From assembly GCA_043228905.1 (NCBI GenBank), contig JBHGNT010000016.1:14942001-15006000 (forward strand): a DNA stretch of 64,000 bases, read 5' to 3'. Of this stretch, positions 46,931 through 55,751 are shown piece by piece. A program made the position numbers and the translations under genes. Positions within the stretch are counted from its first letter, which is position 1. Each line of letters opens with the position of its first letter. This DNA comes from Azolla caroliniana. Its lineage: Eukaryota; Polypodiophyta. A model generated the notes under the pieces. The model worked only from the letters and a program-made list of their open reading frames with translations. It had not been told where the DNA came from and did not search any database.

Positions 46931-47034
46931 AAATTCCCTACCTATGGTACAAGGTTTCTTCGGTTTTATCGTACAGGTGTGGGGTTTTCCCGGGGTGTCC
47001 GGACTGTCGCGGCCCCACGCCTTGGCAGTCCTCT

Positions 47035-49161
47035 CTAAAAATCCTCTCGGTTTTCGGAACCGAGGGAATCACGGTTACGTTCGTGGTTCGGCCTTACCGT
47101 CAGAAACTGGACCGAATGGCGCCCGTCTTGGCTTTTGACCCTCGCGTAGGCCGAACCATTGTCCAGCACTTTGGTCTCCATCCGCGCCGCCGTAATGTAC
47201 GGTTCTCCCAGAATGACCGGGTGCGAAGACGTCTCCTGCACGAAGAAGTGTTGGTCAATCTCGACGTCGCCAATCTTGACCCGCACATTCGGACAGGCCC
47301 CGTGCAGTTCCTCGGTGGCGCGCGTTGCTGCCCTTATTTTCCACCCGTGCTTGGTGTTGATCGGCCATTTGCCCTTCTTATAGAAGTCCATGGACATCAA
47401 ATTGATCTCCGATCCGTGGTCCACCAAAGCTATCACCGGTTCCTGGACATCGCCGATCTTCACCGGGGTTTCCGTGGTCGCTCGGGCCCAGTGTGGTCTC
47501 GAATAGTGGCTTTCCGCCCACTCGTCTCCCAGCGCCATGTCGTCTAGGTGCGTCGTCCGCACTTCCACCGGTCTTTCCGGTTCTGTCTCCGTCGACAGCC
47601 TCTTCCGTTTCACCAAGTCCACGATGGAGTCGTGGAACTCCTTCTTGGCGATTCCCAGCACCTCCCGTAACGACAGCTCCACCTTGCTGTCGAGGATCCG
47701 TTCCTCCAGGACCTTTCGTAAGTCCGTGGTTCTTTCTATCTCCGTCCCCAGACGGTACCCGCCCTTCTGGGGTTTATCTCGCGTACCGGCCCCGCCGGCT
47801 TCGTCCCGTCGCGGCCCGGACCGGGTCTCGTATCGTTGTGAGGGCCCGGTCGTCCCGGGTTTCCCCACCCGCTTCTCTTCTACCAGAGCCTCGTAGTTCC
47901 GGCAAGCGGCTTCCACGAAGCCCGTCTTCTCCTCGACCGGGTCGCTCCACCCGGTCATCTCCCGTACCCGTTTCTCCGCACGGTCCGATTCCTCCCTTTT
48001 AAGCCCTGCACCGGCAAGGCCTCCCAGCATCGTCGGCCAGAATCCGGCTTCGCTTTCCCTTCGGGCCTCGCCGCCCCCGACTCGAATGCCGGCTGACGCC
48101 GAGTAGTGGACGGTTTCCGCGTGTCGGGCCGCCGCCTCTTCCATCACCCTTTTCATACCGCCCTTTCCATCGTTTCGGCTCAGGGCCCTTCGGGTGTCGC
48201 TGGCATGCACCCGTCCTTCCCACAGGTACACCACCCTGTTCCTCAGCGCCTCCGCGAAGTCGCCGCAGTCCTTCCGAATGTGGCCGACTTCATCGCACCA
48301 CATGCACCTGTTTCCTGCCGCCGGCCGTCGGTCACGAGCCGGTTCGCCTCCTTCCCTTCGGGCCTGCGCGATTTGGAGGTCCTTTATCGCCTTTGTCAAT
48401 TCCTCCAGCGCCGCTCCTCCGGTTGAGCCTCTGACTACGCCGGTCGGAGCCGAACCGGTATCCAACCACTCTCGGGTCTCTTCCTTTCGCACCTGTGGCG
48501 CTGGATCGAGCTTCCTTGCTGCGACCGAGCCCGACCCGGTTGCACCGTTATCCGCCCATTCTCGCCGTTTGTCGAAACGGCCACAGACCTTCCTGACAGC
48601 CGCCCAGTCCGTAGTGAGCCCGTCTTCGGTTTCCAGCAAGAAGCCCACTTGCTCCCGATCCCGCTCGTCGACCGACTTGACAAACAGCAAGACCCGGCTC
48701 GTGTCCAGGATGGTTCGGTCAAGCGCCGAAAGGCGCGCAAAGTTTTCCTCGAACTCCCGGAGGAGCGCCGACGCGTTTCTTCCCTTCCCCGGGGCCTCCA
48801 CCCATTCCATGAACCTTCGCTTCGAAAGCCGGAGTGCGTCGTCCAGCCCGTATTTCTCTAGGAGCCGACCTTCGAACTCCTCCCAGGTACGGCTCTCCAT
48901 CCGCACCTCGAGCACCTCCGCGTGGATGCTCGGCATCGCCACTCGGGGAAATCCGGCAAGACGCCTTTCTTCCGGAATGTCCCGCATCAGCATCTCTGCA
49001 CCGTAGGACGCCAAATACTTCGTGGCATCCTTCCCATCGAACCGGCCGATCGTGCCGACGACCGCCTCAATAGCTCTGTCGAGGGCACCGGTGCTCTCGC
49101 GCGCGTTTACAATCCGATCCACGGCCGAAGCCATGGCCTCTGCGAGATCCGACCCTCTCAT
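47035..49161 (-). CDS. element B gag and protease
   Basis: The first in-frame ATG after the primer site is at 49161 (an earlier GTG at 49188 overlaps the primer site). About 708 residues follow. A gag core (IGRFDGKDATKYLASY, TWEEFEGRLLEKYG) comes first, then a CCHC zinc knuckle CMWCDEVGHIRKDC near residue 290. Near residue 580 there is a retropepsin-like segment with VALVDHGSEINLM in place of the common DTGA/DSGA, and a second block VILGEPYI. It is open and undamaged. How pol (in another frame, starting about 105 bases downstream) is expressed is not resolved. Confidence 0.87.
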   Translation of the reverse strand: MRGSDLAEAMASAVDRIVNARESTGALDRAIEAVVGTIGRFDGKDATKYLASYGAEMLMRDIPEERRLAGFPRVAMPSIHAEVLEVRMESRTWEEFEGRLLEKYGLDDALRLSKRRFMEWVEAPGKGRNASALLREFEENFARLSALDRTILDTSRVLLFVKSVDERDREQVGFLLETEDGLTTDWAAVRKVCGRFDKRREWADNGATGSGSVAARKLDPAPQVRKEETREWLDTGSAPTGVVRGSTGGAALEELTKAIKDLQIAQARREGGEPARDRRPAAGNRCMWCDEVGHIRKDCGDFAEALRNRVVYLWEGRVHASDTRRALSRNDGKGGMKRVMEEAAARHAETVHYSASAGIRVGGGEARRESEAGFWPTMLGGLAGAGLKREESDRAEKRVREMTGWSDPVEEKTGFVEAACRNYEALVEEKRVGKPGTTGPSQRYETRSGPRRDEAGGAGTRDKPQKGGYRLGTEIERTTDLRKVLEERILDSKVELSLREVLGIAKKEFHDSIVDLVKRKRLSTETEPERPVEVRTTHLDDMALGDEWAESHYSRPHWARATTETPVKIGDVQEPVIALVDHGSEINLMSMDFYKKGKWPINTKHGWKIRAATRATEELHGACPNVRVKIGDVEIDQHFFVQETSSHPVILGEPYITAARMETKVLDNGSAYARVKSQDGRHSVQFLTVRPNHERNRDSLGSENREDF

Positions 49162-49183
49162 TTCCTGCTCTTCTGCCGCCTCT

Positions 49184-49201
49184 TTCACGTCGGGTTCACC
49201 A
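49184..49201 (-). other. element B primer-binding site (TGG type)
   Basis: Three bases after the 5' LTR end, the minus strand reads TGGTGAACCCGACGTGAA. It starts with the TGG expected opposite a tRNA CCA tail. I cannot name the tRNA. Confidence 0.65.
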
Positions 49202-49204
49202 AGA

Positions 49205-49530
49205 TGTCGGGGTTGCTACGCCCTTGCGTGCAGAAAGGAGGAGGGACCACGGGGGTCTTGGACCGAAGAGCAAGAGAGAGAGAGAGAGGAGAAGGAGAGG
49301 AGCTTCGAAATCGGTTCCGCAGCACTTCGTCCTCTCCGCGCGAGATATCTTTTCCTATTCTTCCTCTTCCTTTTTTATATCCCGTCAAGAGGCCGTTTGG
49401 CATTAACTGCATACCAACCGAATCTACCCACCTAGGATCCTCGTATGTACTTCTTGGCGCGCGTGTGTGTAGAGCCGTTTCCCACGCCTTGTTCCTCCGA
49501 TTCCTCTTGTGGGCGGTTTTCTTCACGACA
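49205..49530 (-). repeat. element B 5' LTR (326 bp, internally deleted)
   Basis: It matches 42798-43474 except for the loss of 351 bases. The deletion joins two GAGAG-containing spots (AAGGAGAG and GAGAGGAGC), consistent with microhomology-mediated deletion. The lost part lies downstream of the TATA-like motif in transcript orientation, within probable R/U5 sequence. Confidence 0.88.
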
Positions 49531-49534
49531 ACGT

Positions 49535-50027
49535 AGCGAAATGGTTGCAACCTTCTGGGTAGATCCTTGGGTTTGTCGCAACCGGATTTCCCTTGTCCTC
49601 CAATCTATGTCTGGGTCATGTAACTCGAACCATGGTAATCCTAAAACTATGGGATGTTCTGGAATACTAATAATATTAAATGATACTACACATGTTAAGT
49701 TATCTAGGACAATATTAACGGGTTCCGACTCTTCTATGATATTACCAGAAGCAATGGGACGACCATCAATGACTACTACTGAGGCTGGACATGGGAGCTT
49801 TCTTAGAGATATCTGATGAGCTCGGGCAAAATTCCTATCCATGAAGCAAGAATTAGCTCCGGAATCTAGAAGGGCTAAGGTATGTACTGGAGGGGTACTT
49901 TTAGTACTAACTGCTACTTGGACTACGAACACATCACTAACTTGCTTAGAGGGAATGGAACCACTAATGGGCTGCACAGATCTAGGGCTGTCCAACCAAA
50001 CGGCTCCTATTTTGGCTGGACTTAGTC
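49535..50027 (-). CDS. element A protease, start of pol (interrupted)
   Basis: This is the first part of A's pol frame, entered by -1 frameshifting from gag at 50028-50034. It carries the retropepsin motif LALLDSGANSCFM and a later IVLGLPWFELHDP block, both typical of Ty3/gypsy proteases. Element B interrupts it at 49534; residues read beyond that point come from B's LTR. No ATG is needed if it is made only as a Gag-Pol fusion. Confidence 0.88.
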
Positions 50028-50034
50028 GTTTAAC
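49990..50034 (-). promoter_or_regulatory. -1 ribosomal frameshift signal at the gag-pol junction of A
   Basis: The minus strand has the slippery heptamer G TTA AAC (50028-50034) in gag frame, two codons before the gag stop (50022-50024). After six bases GACTAA comes the stem GTCCAGCC (50014-50021) pairing with GGTTGGAC (49990-49997), 8 bp with one G-U pair, around a 16-nt loop. A -1 slip enters exactly the pol frame. GUUAAAC is an established slippery sequence in some RNA viruses. Function is inferred from sequence and frame logic. Confidence 0.8.
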
Positions 50035-51191
50035 TCTTCTTCTAATTGGCTAAGGACATCAAATTTGTTTGTGAGATTCGGACTATTAGTACTATTAGGA
50101 CTATTATGACTATGAGGATTATCAGAGATTCCTACTGACATAGACTCGGGTTTAGTATAGTCAGAACTAACAATGACTTGGTTTACCTGCCTTCTTGGTC
50201 TATGGGGACAGTTTATCGCGATATGCCCTGGTCCACCGCAATAAAGGCATAATCGGTTTGTTCGGCGTCGTTGTTTTTCCTCCTCCGATAGCGGCCCACG
50301 ACGACGTGTAGTGTCAATTTCCATTGGAGTTGGAGTACTTACTGGAGGCGCATTATGTGACTCCCTTTGAAAAGGTTTCGCTACCATTGAGGCATAGGTA
50401 GGCTCGGATCTTGCCCTCGGCATCTGAAATTGTCGTTCCGAACGTCGCTCGAAGAGGCGGTTGTCACATCTGACCGCTCGACTGATTGCTTCTGTTAATG
50501 ATTTTGGCTCTTCAGGGAAAGTCAAGAGTAAATCCTTGACATCGTTGCGTAGACCATAGCGGAACTGCTCCATCAATGCTTGATCATCCCAGGGGATATC
50601 GGCGGCGAGTAGACGGAAATCTGCAGCATATGCGGAGGCTGGACGGTCACCTTGGCGTAATCGCCGGATTTTGTTGATTGCAGTCCTTATGCTGTCAGTA
50701 TCTCCAAAACATGCTTTAAACTCACTTATGAATTCTTCAAAATTATTTAGTACTGGAGATTCCTTTTCTAGTAGCGGTGCGAACCATGCTAATGCAGAGC
50801 CAGTTAACAACGTGCCTACTAAACCCACTCGTGATGCATCGGTGGGATATCGGGACGGATGCATTTGAATAACTAACCGTACCTGGTTAAGAAACCCTCT
50901 AAACTGCGATCGCGTTCCATCGAACTTCGTGGGAAGGCCAATCTTGGGTTCTTTATGAATCCCTTGTGCTCCGTGCCCTTGTTGTTGCATTGCTACGATG
51001 GTTGCTTCGAGTTGTTGCACGCGTAACGCAAGTTCCCCATGCTGTTGTTGCGTTTGCTGCTTTTCTAAGGAAATTTGCTGAAGATCCCCCAACAAGCGTT
51101 GATTTTCTTGTTCCAAAGCATGAAACTTCTCTTTCAAGCATTGAAATTCCGAGAAAACGGATTGATACTCTTCAGCGCTAACGGTGGCCAT
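50022..51191 (-). CDS. element A gag
   Basis: ATG at 51191 begins 389 residues, about 75 bases after the primer region. Residues 1-75 are a Gln/Glu/Leu-rich coiled coil (ALEQENQRLLGDLQQ). A retrotransposon gag core follows (KFDGTRSQFRGFLNQV, GSALAWFAPLLEKESPVL, FGDTDSIRTAINKIRRL), then a CCHC zinc knuckle CLYCGGPGHIAINC at residues 314-327. Gag packages element RNA in cytoplasmic particles. Knuckle wording and coiled coil remind me of sushi/Tf1-type chromovirus Gag, which fits the self-priming and -1 frameshift features. No lesion is seen. Confidence 0.92.
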   Translation of the reverse strand: MATVSAEEYQSVFSEFQCLKEKFHALEQENQRLLGDLQQISLEKQQTQQQHGELALRVQQLEATIVAMQQQGHGAQGIHKEPKIGLPTKFDGTRSQFRGFLNQVRLVIQMHPSRYPTDASRVGLVGTLLTGSALAWFAPLLEKESPVLNNFEEFISEFKACFGDTDSIRTAINKIRRLRQGDRPASAYAADFRLLAADIPWDDQALMEQFRYGLRNDVKDLLLTFPEEPKSLTEAISRAVRCDNRLFERRSERQFQMPRARSEPTYASMVAKPFQRESHNAPPVSTPTPMEIDTTRRRGPLSEEEKQRRRTNRLCLYCGGPGHIAINCPHRPRRQVNQVIVSSDYTKPESMSVGISDNPHSHNSPNSTNSPNLTNKFDVLSQLEEELND

Positions 51192-51267
51192 GGGATGAAG
51201 GAAAAGGGAAATAAGATACTAGTAGGAAAGGAGAGAGACAGAAGGAAGAGGGAGACTAGTAGGAGAC

Positions 51268-51282
51268 GAAATCGGTTCAAAC
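51268..51282 (-). promoter_or_regulatory. element A primer-binding region, self-priming type
   Basis: Directly after the 5' LTR the minus strand reads GTTTGAACCGATTTC. It does not start with TGG. Its TTGAACCGATTT is the exact complement of AAATCGGTTCAA (51529-51540, minus strand) in the LTR, which lies about 33 bases downstream of TATAAAA (51567-51573), where the transcript should begin. This is the geometry of Tf1-style self-priming. Confidence 0.7.
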
Positions 51283-51415
51283 TGTCAGGAACTCTATTAA
51301 GGCAGAGAAGGAATTAGTACTAAAAGAAGGATTAGTACTATTGTTGGGGAATAGTACTAAGACAGAGAAGGATTAGTACTATGAGAGGTGTCGAACTTTG
51401 AGAGAAGGAATGAGT

Positions 51416-51459
<44 letters not shown>

Positions 51460-51749
51460 TGATGCGAAAGATATATGTATTATATGACGGAAGATATACA
51501 ACAGTAGTTAGAAGGCTTAAGACTGGCGTTGAACCGATTTGGTTCGAACTAATGCCTTGCGCCTCCTTTTATAGTGTCTTCAGGAATACTCCTGAAGTTT
51601 CTAGAATGTTCCAGAGAAATCTGGAATATACATCAATTTCCTAATAAAACCTAAATGAAAATAATATCCTTCAAATTACAACTCATAACCTAATGGTAAA
51701 GTCTCGACCCGTGTAACAAAAGGTTATGGGTTCGAGTCTAGTTATGACA
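51283..51749 (-). repeat. element A 5' LTR (467 bp)
   Basis: This is the promoter LTR of element A. On the minus strand CACTATAAAAGGAGG (TATA box 51567-51573) precedes the predicted transcript start near 51540. The remaining LTR contains (GA)18 and several TAGTACTA palindromes. The sequence equals the other LTR except for the GA count. Confidence 0.95.
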
Positions 51750-51754
51750 CCCAC

Positions 51755-53943
51755 ATGCTTGTAAGGACTTGTTGGACTCCATGTATGCAGATGACACCAT
51801 GCTCTATCTGCAAGGCAATGATGCTAATTTACAGCAGGCTGAAAATCGAATTGAGTTGTTCTGTAAAGCATCAGGTGGGAAAATTAATTGGAACAAAAGT
51901 AGAGGGTTTTGGGTAAGTCCAAACTCTTGGCCGAATTGGCAACCTAATGCTGATTTTCAATGGGTTCCTAATGGAAGGGCTGTTAAGTATTTGGGCTTTT
52001 TGGTGGGAATAGAGATTCAGAAAAATCAGCAACTTGAGCAAGTGAAAGACAAAATCAGAAAAAAGCTTCGGTTATGGGCATCAGTAAAGCTTTCCCTTGC
52101 AGGTAGAGTGGTTGTGGTAAACCATATTTTGTTGGCCACCATGTGGCACTCGTTGGCATGCTGGATGTTAGATAAAGAGTGCATAAAAAATATTAAGGCA
52201 ATGGTGAGAGGGTTCCTTTGGTCGGGTAGAGACCATGAGACTGCTTCAGCTAAAGTGGCCTGGAGTTGTTTGATCAAGGCAAAAAGTCAAGGTGGACTTG
52301 GGATGGTGGATCCAGGTCACCAAAGTAAGGCTTTACTTGGTAAGCTCTTGGTGCGAAGTCTCCAACCTGGACCAGAATTGTGGAAATTGCTTCTTAGAGA
52401 CAGAGCTGAACTCTGGAGTCCGAGGAATGGCGGCCCTTGGAAGGCAAAGATGTGGTGGTTGTTCAGTCCAGGCCTAACGTTAAAAGAACCTACTAGCATG
52501 GAGGATAGGGTGGCCCGCACCATAATGAGGGCCTGGTCAAGTTTAAGAGAGGGGCTGGTCTTAATGCAGCCAAAAACAATGGAGGAACAACTCCGTCAAC
52601 CTCTGTTTTGGAACCCCAGGATTCGAAGTGATGATGGTATGATGCTTGGTCAGAAAAAATACTTGCCATGGGGAAAAATGGTAGGGTACAATGTTAGTTC
52701 AGTAAGAGACTGGGAGGAGTTCAAAAGGAGAAGAAGGGAGGGTCTGGTTGGAAGTCCTAGATTTACCGGCAGGCTGGAAAAGGTTACCCACTTGATAGAT
52801 AAGGCTGTTGATGGTCTAGCTAGGCTGAATGAAGAAGAGGGGGTCTGGTTTGGGTGGTTTGTAGGTGAGGGCGATGCGCAAATTATCCGAGGCAGGTGCC
52901 CATCTAATGAGTATCGTTTGTGGGGCAACCTAAGTGCTTTGGCAGACAATGGCCAATGGTTGGCAGTGCGAGTGGCAATGTTGGAAGGTAAGAAGTGGCT
53001 AGTAAACCCGGACCCAGGGAAGCTGGAATCTGATCGTAAACTCTGGATAGTTGACAACAAGCCCATATGTGATCTGGATTGGGATCCACTAGAGGTGTGG
53101 TGGCAGAAACCGGGTACAGACAAACTTGAACGGTTTTTCGAGTACACTACCAAGCTAGGAAGGCAAATCATTGGCTCTAAATTGATGGGTGCTGGCCTAA
53201 CTCGCAATAGTTGGAAGGATAAAGGCATTTCTGATGACTGGTTGAAGTCGTTTTGGAGGAGGCTATGGGCGTTTGATATGCCAGAAAAAATAAAGCTTTG
53301 GTTGTGGCTTCTTAGCCACAAAGCGGTGCCAGTGGGGGAGTGGCTTAGGTGTCGTGGTGGTGAGGCTGGATGCAAAAGGTGTGGACACCCTTTGGAATCA
53401 ATTCCTCATTGTTTTTGGAACTGCAGCGAGGCTATTAACATTTGGGGTAGAAGTCTCAGGATAGTGGCAGCATGCGGAGTGAATGGGAGAGTTGTATGGG
53501 GGTCCGTACAAGGGCTGAAGTTAACAGGGGAAGGCTGGGCTGAACAGTTAAATCCCCACGGACATGGTTTTATAGTGCAGGATGGCAAGGTGTTTCAACG
53601 GGCTGGAGTTCGACATGGCACTAACTCAGAATTTTTTGAGGAGATATGGATGATGGTGTCTTATTTATCGGTCTGGCACATTTGGACCAACCGTTGTAAA
53701 TTTGTTTTTCAACAACAAAAGATCCCTAGCGGTGAGGTATTATTAAATATCTGGTTTGAGTTGGTATCTTGGCTGCGGGGACGATACGACTCAATCAAGG
53801 GGGAATCTGATGCAGCTGAAAGATCTCGATCAAAGTTCTTGCTGAAATGGGGTAATTCTCCTATGGTGGGCAGATCCTCATCAGGGCCTCAATGGAACTA
53901 CCAAGCACCCCGATGGCTGTTTCCGGTTTCCAACAGCGTCTAG
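51755..53943 (+). CDS. LINE reverse transcriptase, C-terminal part
   Basis: The frame resumes after the element A target duplication. MYADDTMLYL gives the second and third catalytic Asp of RT at 51784-51795. Further RT/thumb blocks follow (CKASGGKINWNKS, KYLGFLVG). Near the C-terminus is the plant LINE zinc-binding domain (IKLWLWLLSHKAVPVGEWLR, then CKRCGHPLESIPHCFWNC). The stop codon is at 53941-53943. No RNase H domain follows. The frame has no stop or frameshift. A 3' UTR of about 200 bases ends in poly-A. Confidence 0.92.
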
Positions 53944-54150
53944 GTGCTGTAAATCTGTATAGATATGGTACAAATTATTAGGTTATTGGAGTTGTTTGGA
54001 TACGTTTGTTGAAAATGAGGTGGGGACTATGTCCACTTTGGTGGGAAGGCCAGAGTGAGGGATGGTGAGAAGAACTTTGGGTGTTCTATGATGTAATTTT
54101 GTTTGCTAACTAATGCGAAGTAGTGTTTTTTTGGGAAAAAAAAAAAAAAA

Positions 54151-54967
54151 AATACTAATAAATTATAATAGTGGTAAATTGGTAATGATTTAAGTGGCAA
54201 AACCATAGTGTATAACCCTTTTATTAGTATTACATGTTTACTCACATATATAAGTTATATAACCCTTGTCACCTATAGGGTTAGTGGTAAAACCATATAT
54301 GTAGTATAGGAGATGTTGCATGGTAACTCCTCTATTAACAATCAAGATGGTTCTTCCTATGAATCCTCTTAAGAACAATTCTGAAGAGAAGACCATCATG
54401 CCTCTTGCTAGGAAATGGATTGGGGCAAAACAATTGTTATGGAGCACATAAACCCATCGGTTGTTTGTAGAATTTCTTTTGGCGTTTGCATGCACCTCAA
54501 AACTAGTTTGATAGCTACATAGATACTCTCCTTCTCGGACCAATCCATAGACATTTCATCCACCGGTCCAACTGTCAAGTCATAAAGTTGGTGTTATCAC
54601 TTTATAAACTAGTCATCTCTTCGAGGAAGTATACACACATCATCTCACTATAGAATCATTACAATGATCCAGCCAATGCTTTTTCGCCATCATTGTCCTT
54701 TAGGAGAGACAGTTGGCCATTTGACAAACTATTTGTAAAATGAACAATGACGCAAGTGACAAGAACTCTAGGATGTGTTTTGTAACATAGAAATTAGGAA
54801 GTATCAACCAGTCCATCTGTGGCCCTATAATAACTAAGCAAACTTGTGATCAAAATTGTCCATTACAACCGATAACATGCAAGACGTCCTATGCATTTGT
54901 GCAGAATGGCCCACCCATTGTGGTTGACTAGAGCAACTAGAGCATCATGGTTATCATCAATGTGTTT
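54151..54967. other. intergenic, LINE 3' flank to the 157-bp array
   Basis: AT-rich; short phrases such as GGTAAAACCATA and TATAACCCTT recur within 54185-54300, indicating small duplications. A 101-codon minus-strand frame at 54238-54543 has no recognisable domain and is not called. Confidence 0.4.
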
Positions 54968-55751
54968 GGACCACTTCGTTAACAACTGAGAGATACTTGG
55001 ATTGTTGTGTCAAATTAATTGAGCTCAATTGCGATTCATGGGGAACATCCAACCTAATCTTTCTCTAGGTGATTGCTTGTTCCCTCCAAAAGGACCTCTC
55101 TAAATGCCACTAATCATCTACATTGGACCACTTCGTTAACAACTGAGAGATACTTGGATTGTTGTGTCAAATTAATTGAGCTCAATTGCGATTCATGGGG
55201 AACATCCAACCTAATCTTTCTCTAGGTGATTGCTTGTTCCCTCCAAAAGGACCTCTCTAAATGCCACTAATCATCTACATTGGACCACTTCGTTAATAAC
55301 TGAGAGATACTTGGATTGTTGTGTCAAATTAATTGAGCTCAATTGCGATTCATGGGGAACATCCAACCTAATCTTTCTCTAGGTGATTGCTTGTTCCCTC
55401 CAAAAGGACCTCTCTAAATGCCACTAATCATCTACATTGGACCACTTCGTTAACAACTGAGAGATACTTGGATTGTTGTGTCAAATTAACTGAGCTCAAT
55501 TGCGATTCATGGGGAACATCCAACCTAATCTTTCTCTAGGTGATTTGCTTGTTCCCTCCAAAAGAACCTCTCTAAATGCCACTAATCATCTACATTGGAC
55601 CACTTCGTTAATAACTGAGAGATACTTGGATTGTTGTGTCCAATTAATTGAGCTCAATTGCAATTCATGGGGAACATCCAACCTAATCTTTCTCTAGGTG
55701 ATTGCTTGTTCCCTCCAAAAGAACCTCTAAATGCCACTAATCATCTACATT
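54968..55751. repeat. 157-bp tandem repeat, five copies
   Basis: GGACCACTTCGTTAA begins units at 54968, 55125, 55282, 55439 and 55597. Periods are 157, 157, 157 and 158. Units differ at only a few bases (for example AACAACTGAG versus AATAACTGAG). The unit length is nucleosome-like, and high identity suggests recent amplification. It resembles a young satellite seed. Confidence 0.92.

Larger units (their letters stand above)
42798..49530 (-). mobile_element. element B: GC-rich Ty3/gypsy LTR retrotransposon nested in A
   Basis: LTRs at 42798-43474 and 49205-49530 begin TGTCG and end CGACA. The flanking duplication is ACGT (42794-42797 and 49531-49534), four bases and palindromic. The minus strand encodes gag with a zinc knuckle, a DHGS-type protease, RT/RNase H and integrase; I see no chromodomain. 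The interior is strikingly GC-rich against element A, the LINE and host DNA. Open antisense frames throughout are a by-product of that composition. A TGG primer site follows the 5' LTR and a G-rich purine tract precedes the 3' LTR. It may be a rare plant gypsy lineage or a horizontally acquired element. Confidence 0.92.
39234..51749 (-). mobile_element. element A: chromodomain Ty3/gypsy LTR retrotransposon
   Basis: LTRs at 39234-39708 and 51283-51749 begin TGTCA and end TGACA. They are flanked by the 5-bp target duplication CCCAC (39229-39233 and 51750-51754). Internal order on the minus strand is gag, protease, RT/RNase H, integrase, chromodomain: a chromovirus. Gag and pol are in different frames joined by a -1 frameshift signal. 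The pol frame is interrupted between protease and RT by nested element B (42798-49530). Without B and one ACGT the frame is continuous, so A appears to have had an intact coding region before B arrived. Its priming region suggests self-priming rather than tRNA priming. Confidence 0.95.
38019..54150 (+). mobile_element. 5'-truncated LINE (L1-type), split by a nested LTR retrotransposon
   Basis: LINE sequence occupies 38019-39233 and 51755-54150, about 3.6 kb once the insert is removed. The left part holds the RT fingers and palm up to block VRQGCPLAPYLYLF; the right part resumes just before the YADD box. The element ends in a poly-A tract (54136-54153). The endonuclease domain and ORF1 are missing, so it was 5' truncated on insertion. 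AAATACTA at 38011-38018 and again at 54151-54158 is a candidate target duplication. The reading frame is continuous across the insertion site with one copy of CCCAC, so the frame was open when the LTR element arrived. Confidence 0.88.

Noticed and set aside
46320-47547. Plus-strand open frames of 250-270 codons antisense to element B
   Set aside because: High GC content leaves few stops on the opposite strand. Translations show no domain, and the minus-strand frames are clear gag/pol.
52650-53375. 241-codon minus-strand frame
   Set aside because: It is antisense to the intact LINE RT frame; Ser/Pro/His-rich shadow translation.
54968-55751. CRISPR-like or coding repeat array
   Set aside because: There are no spacers between units, and open frames across it are short and repeat-derived.
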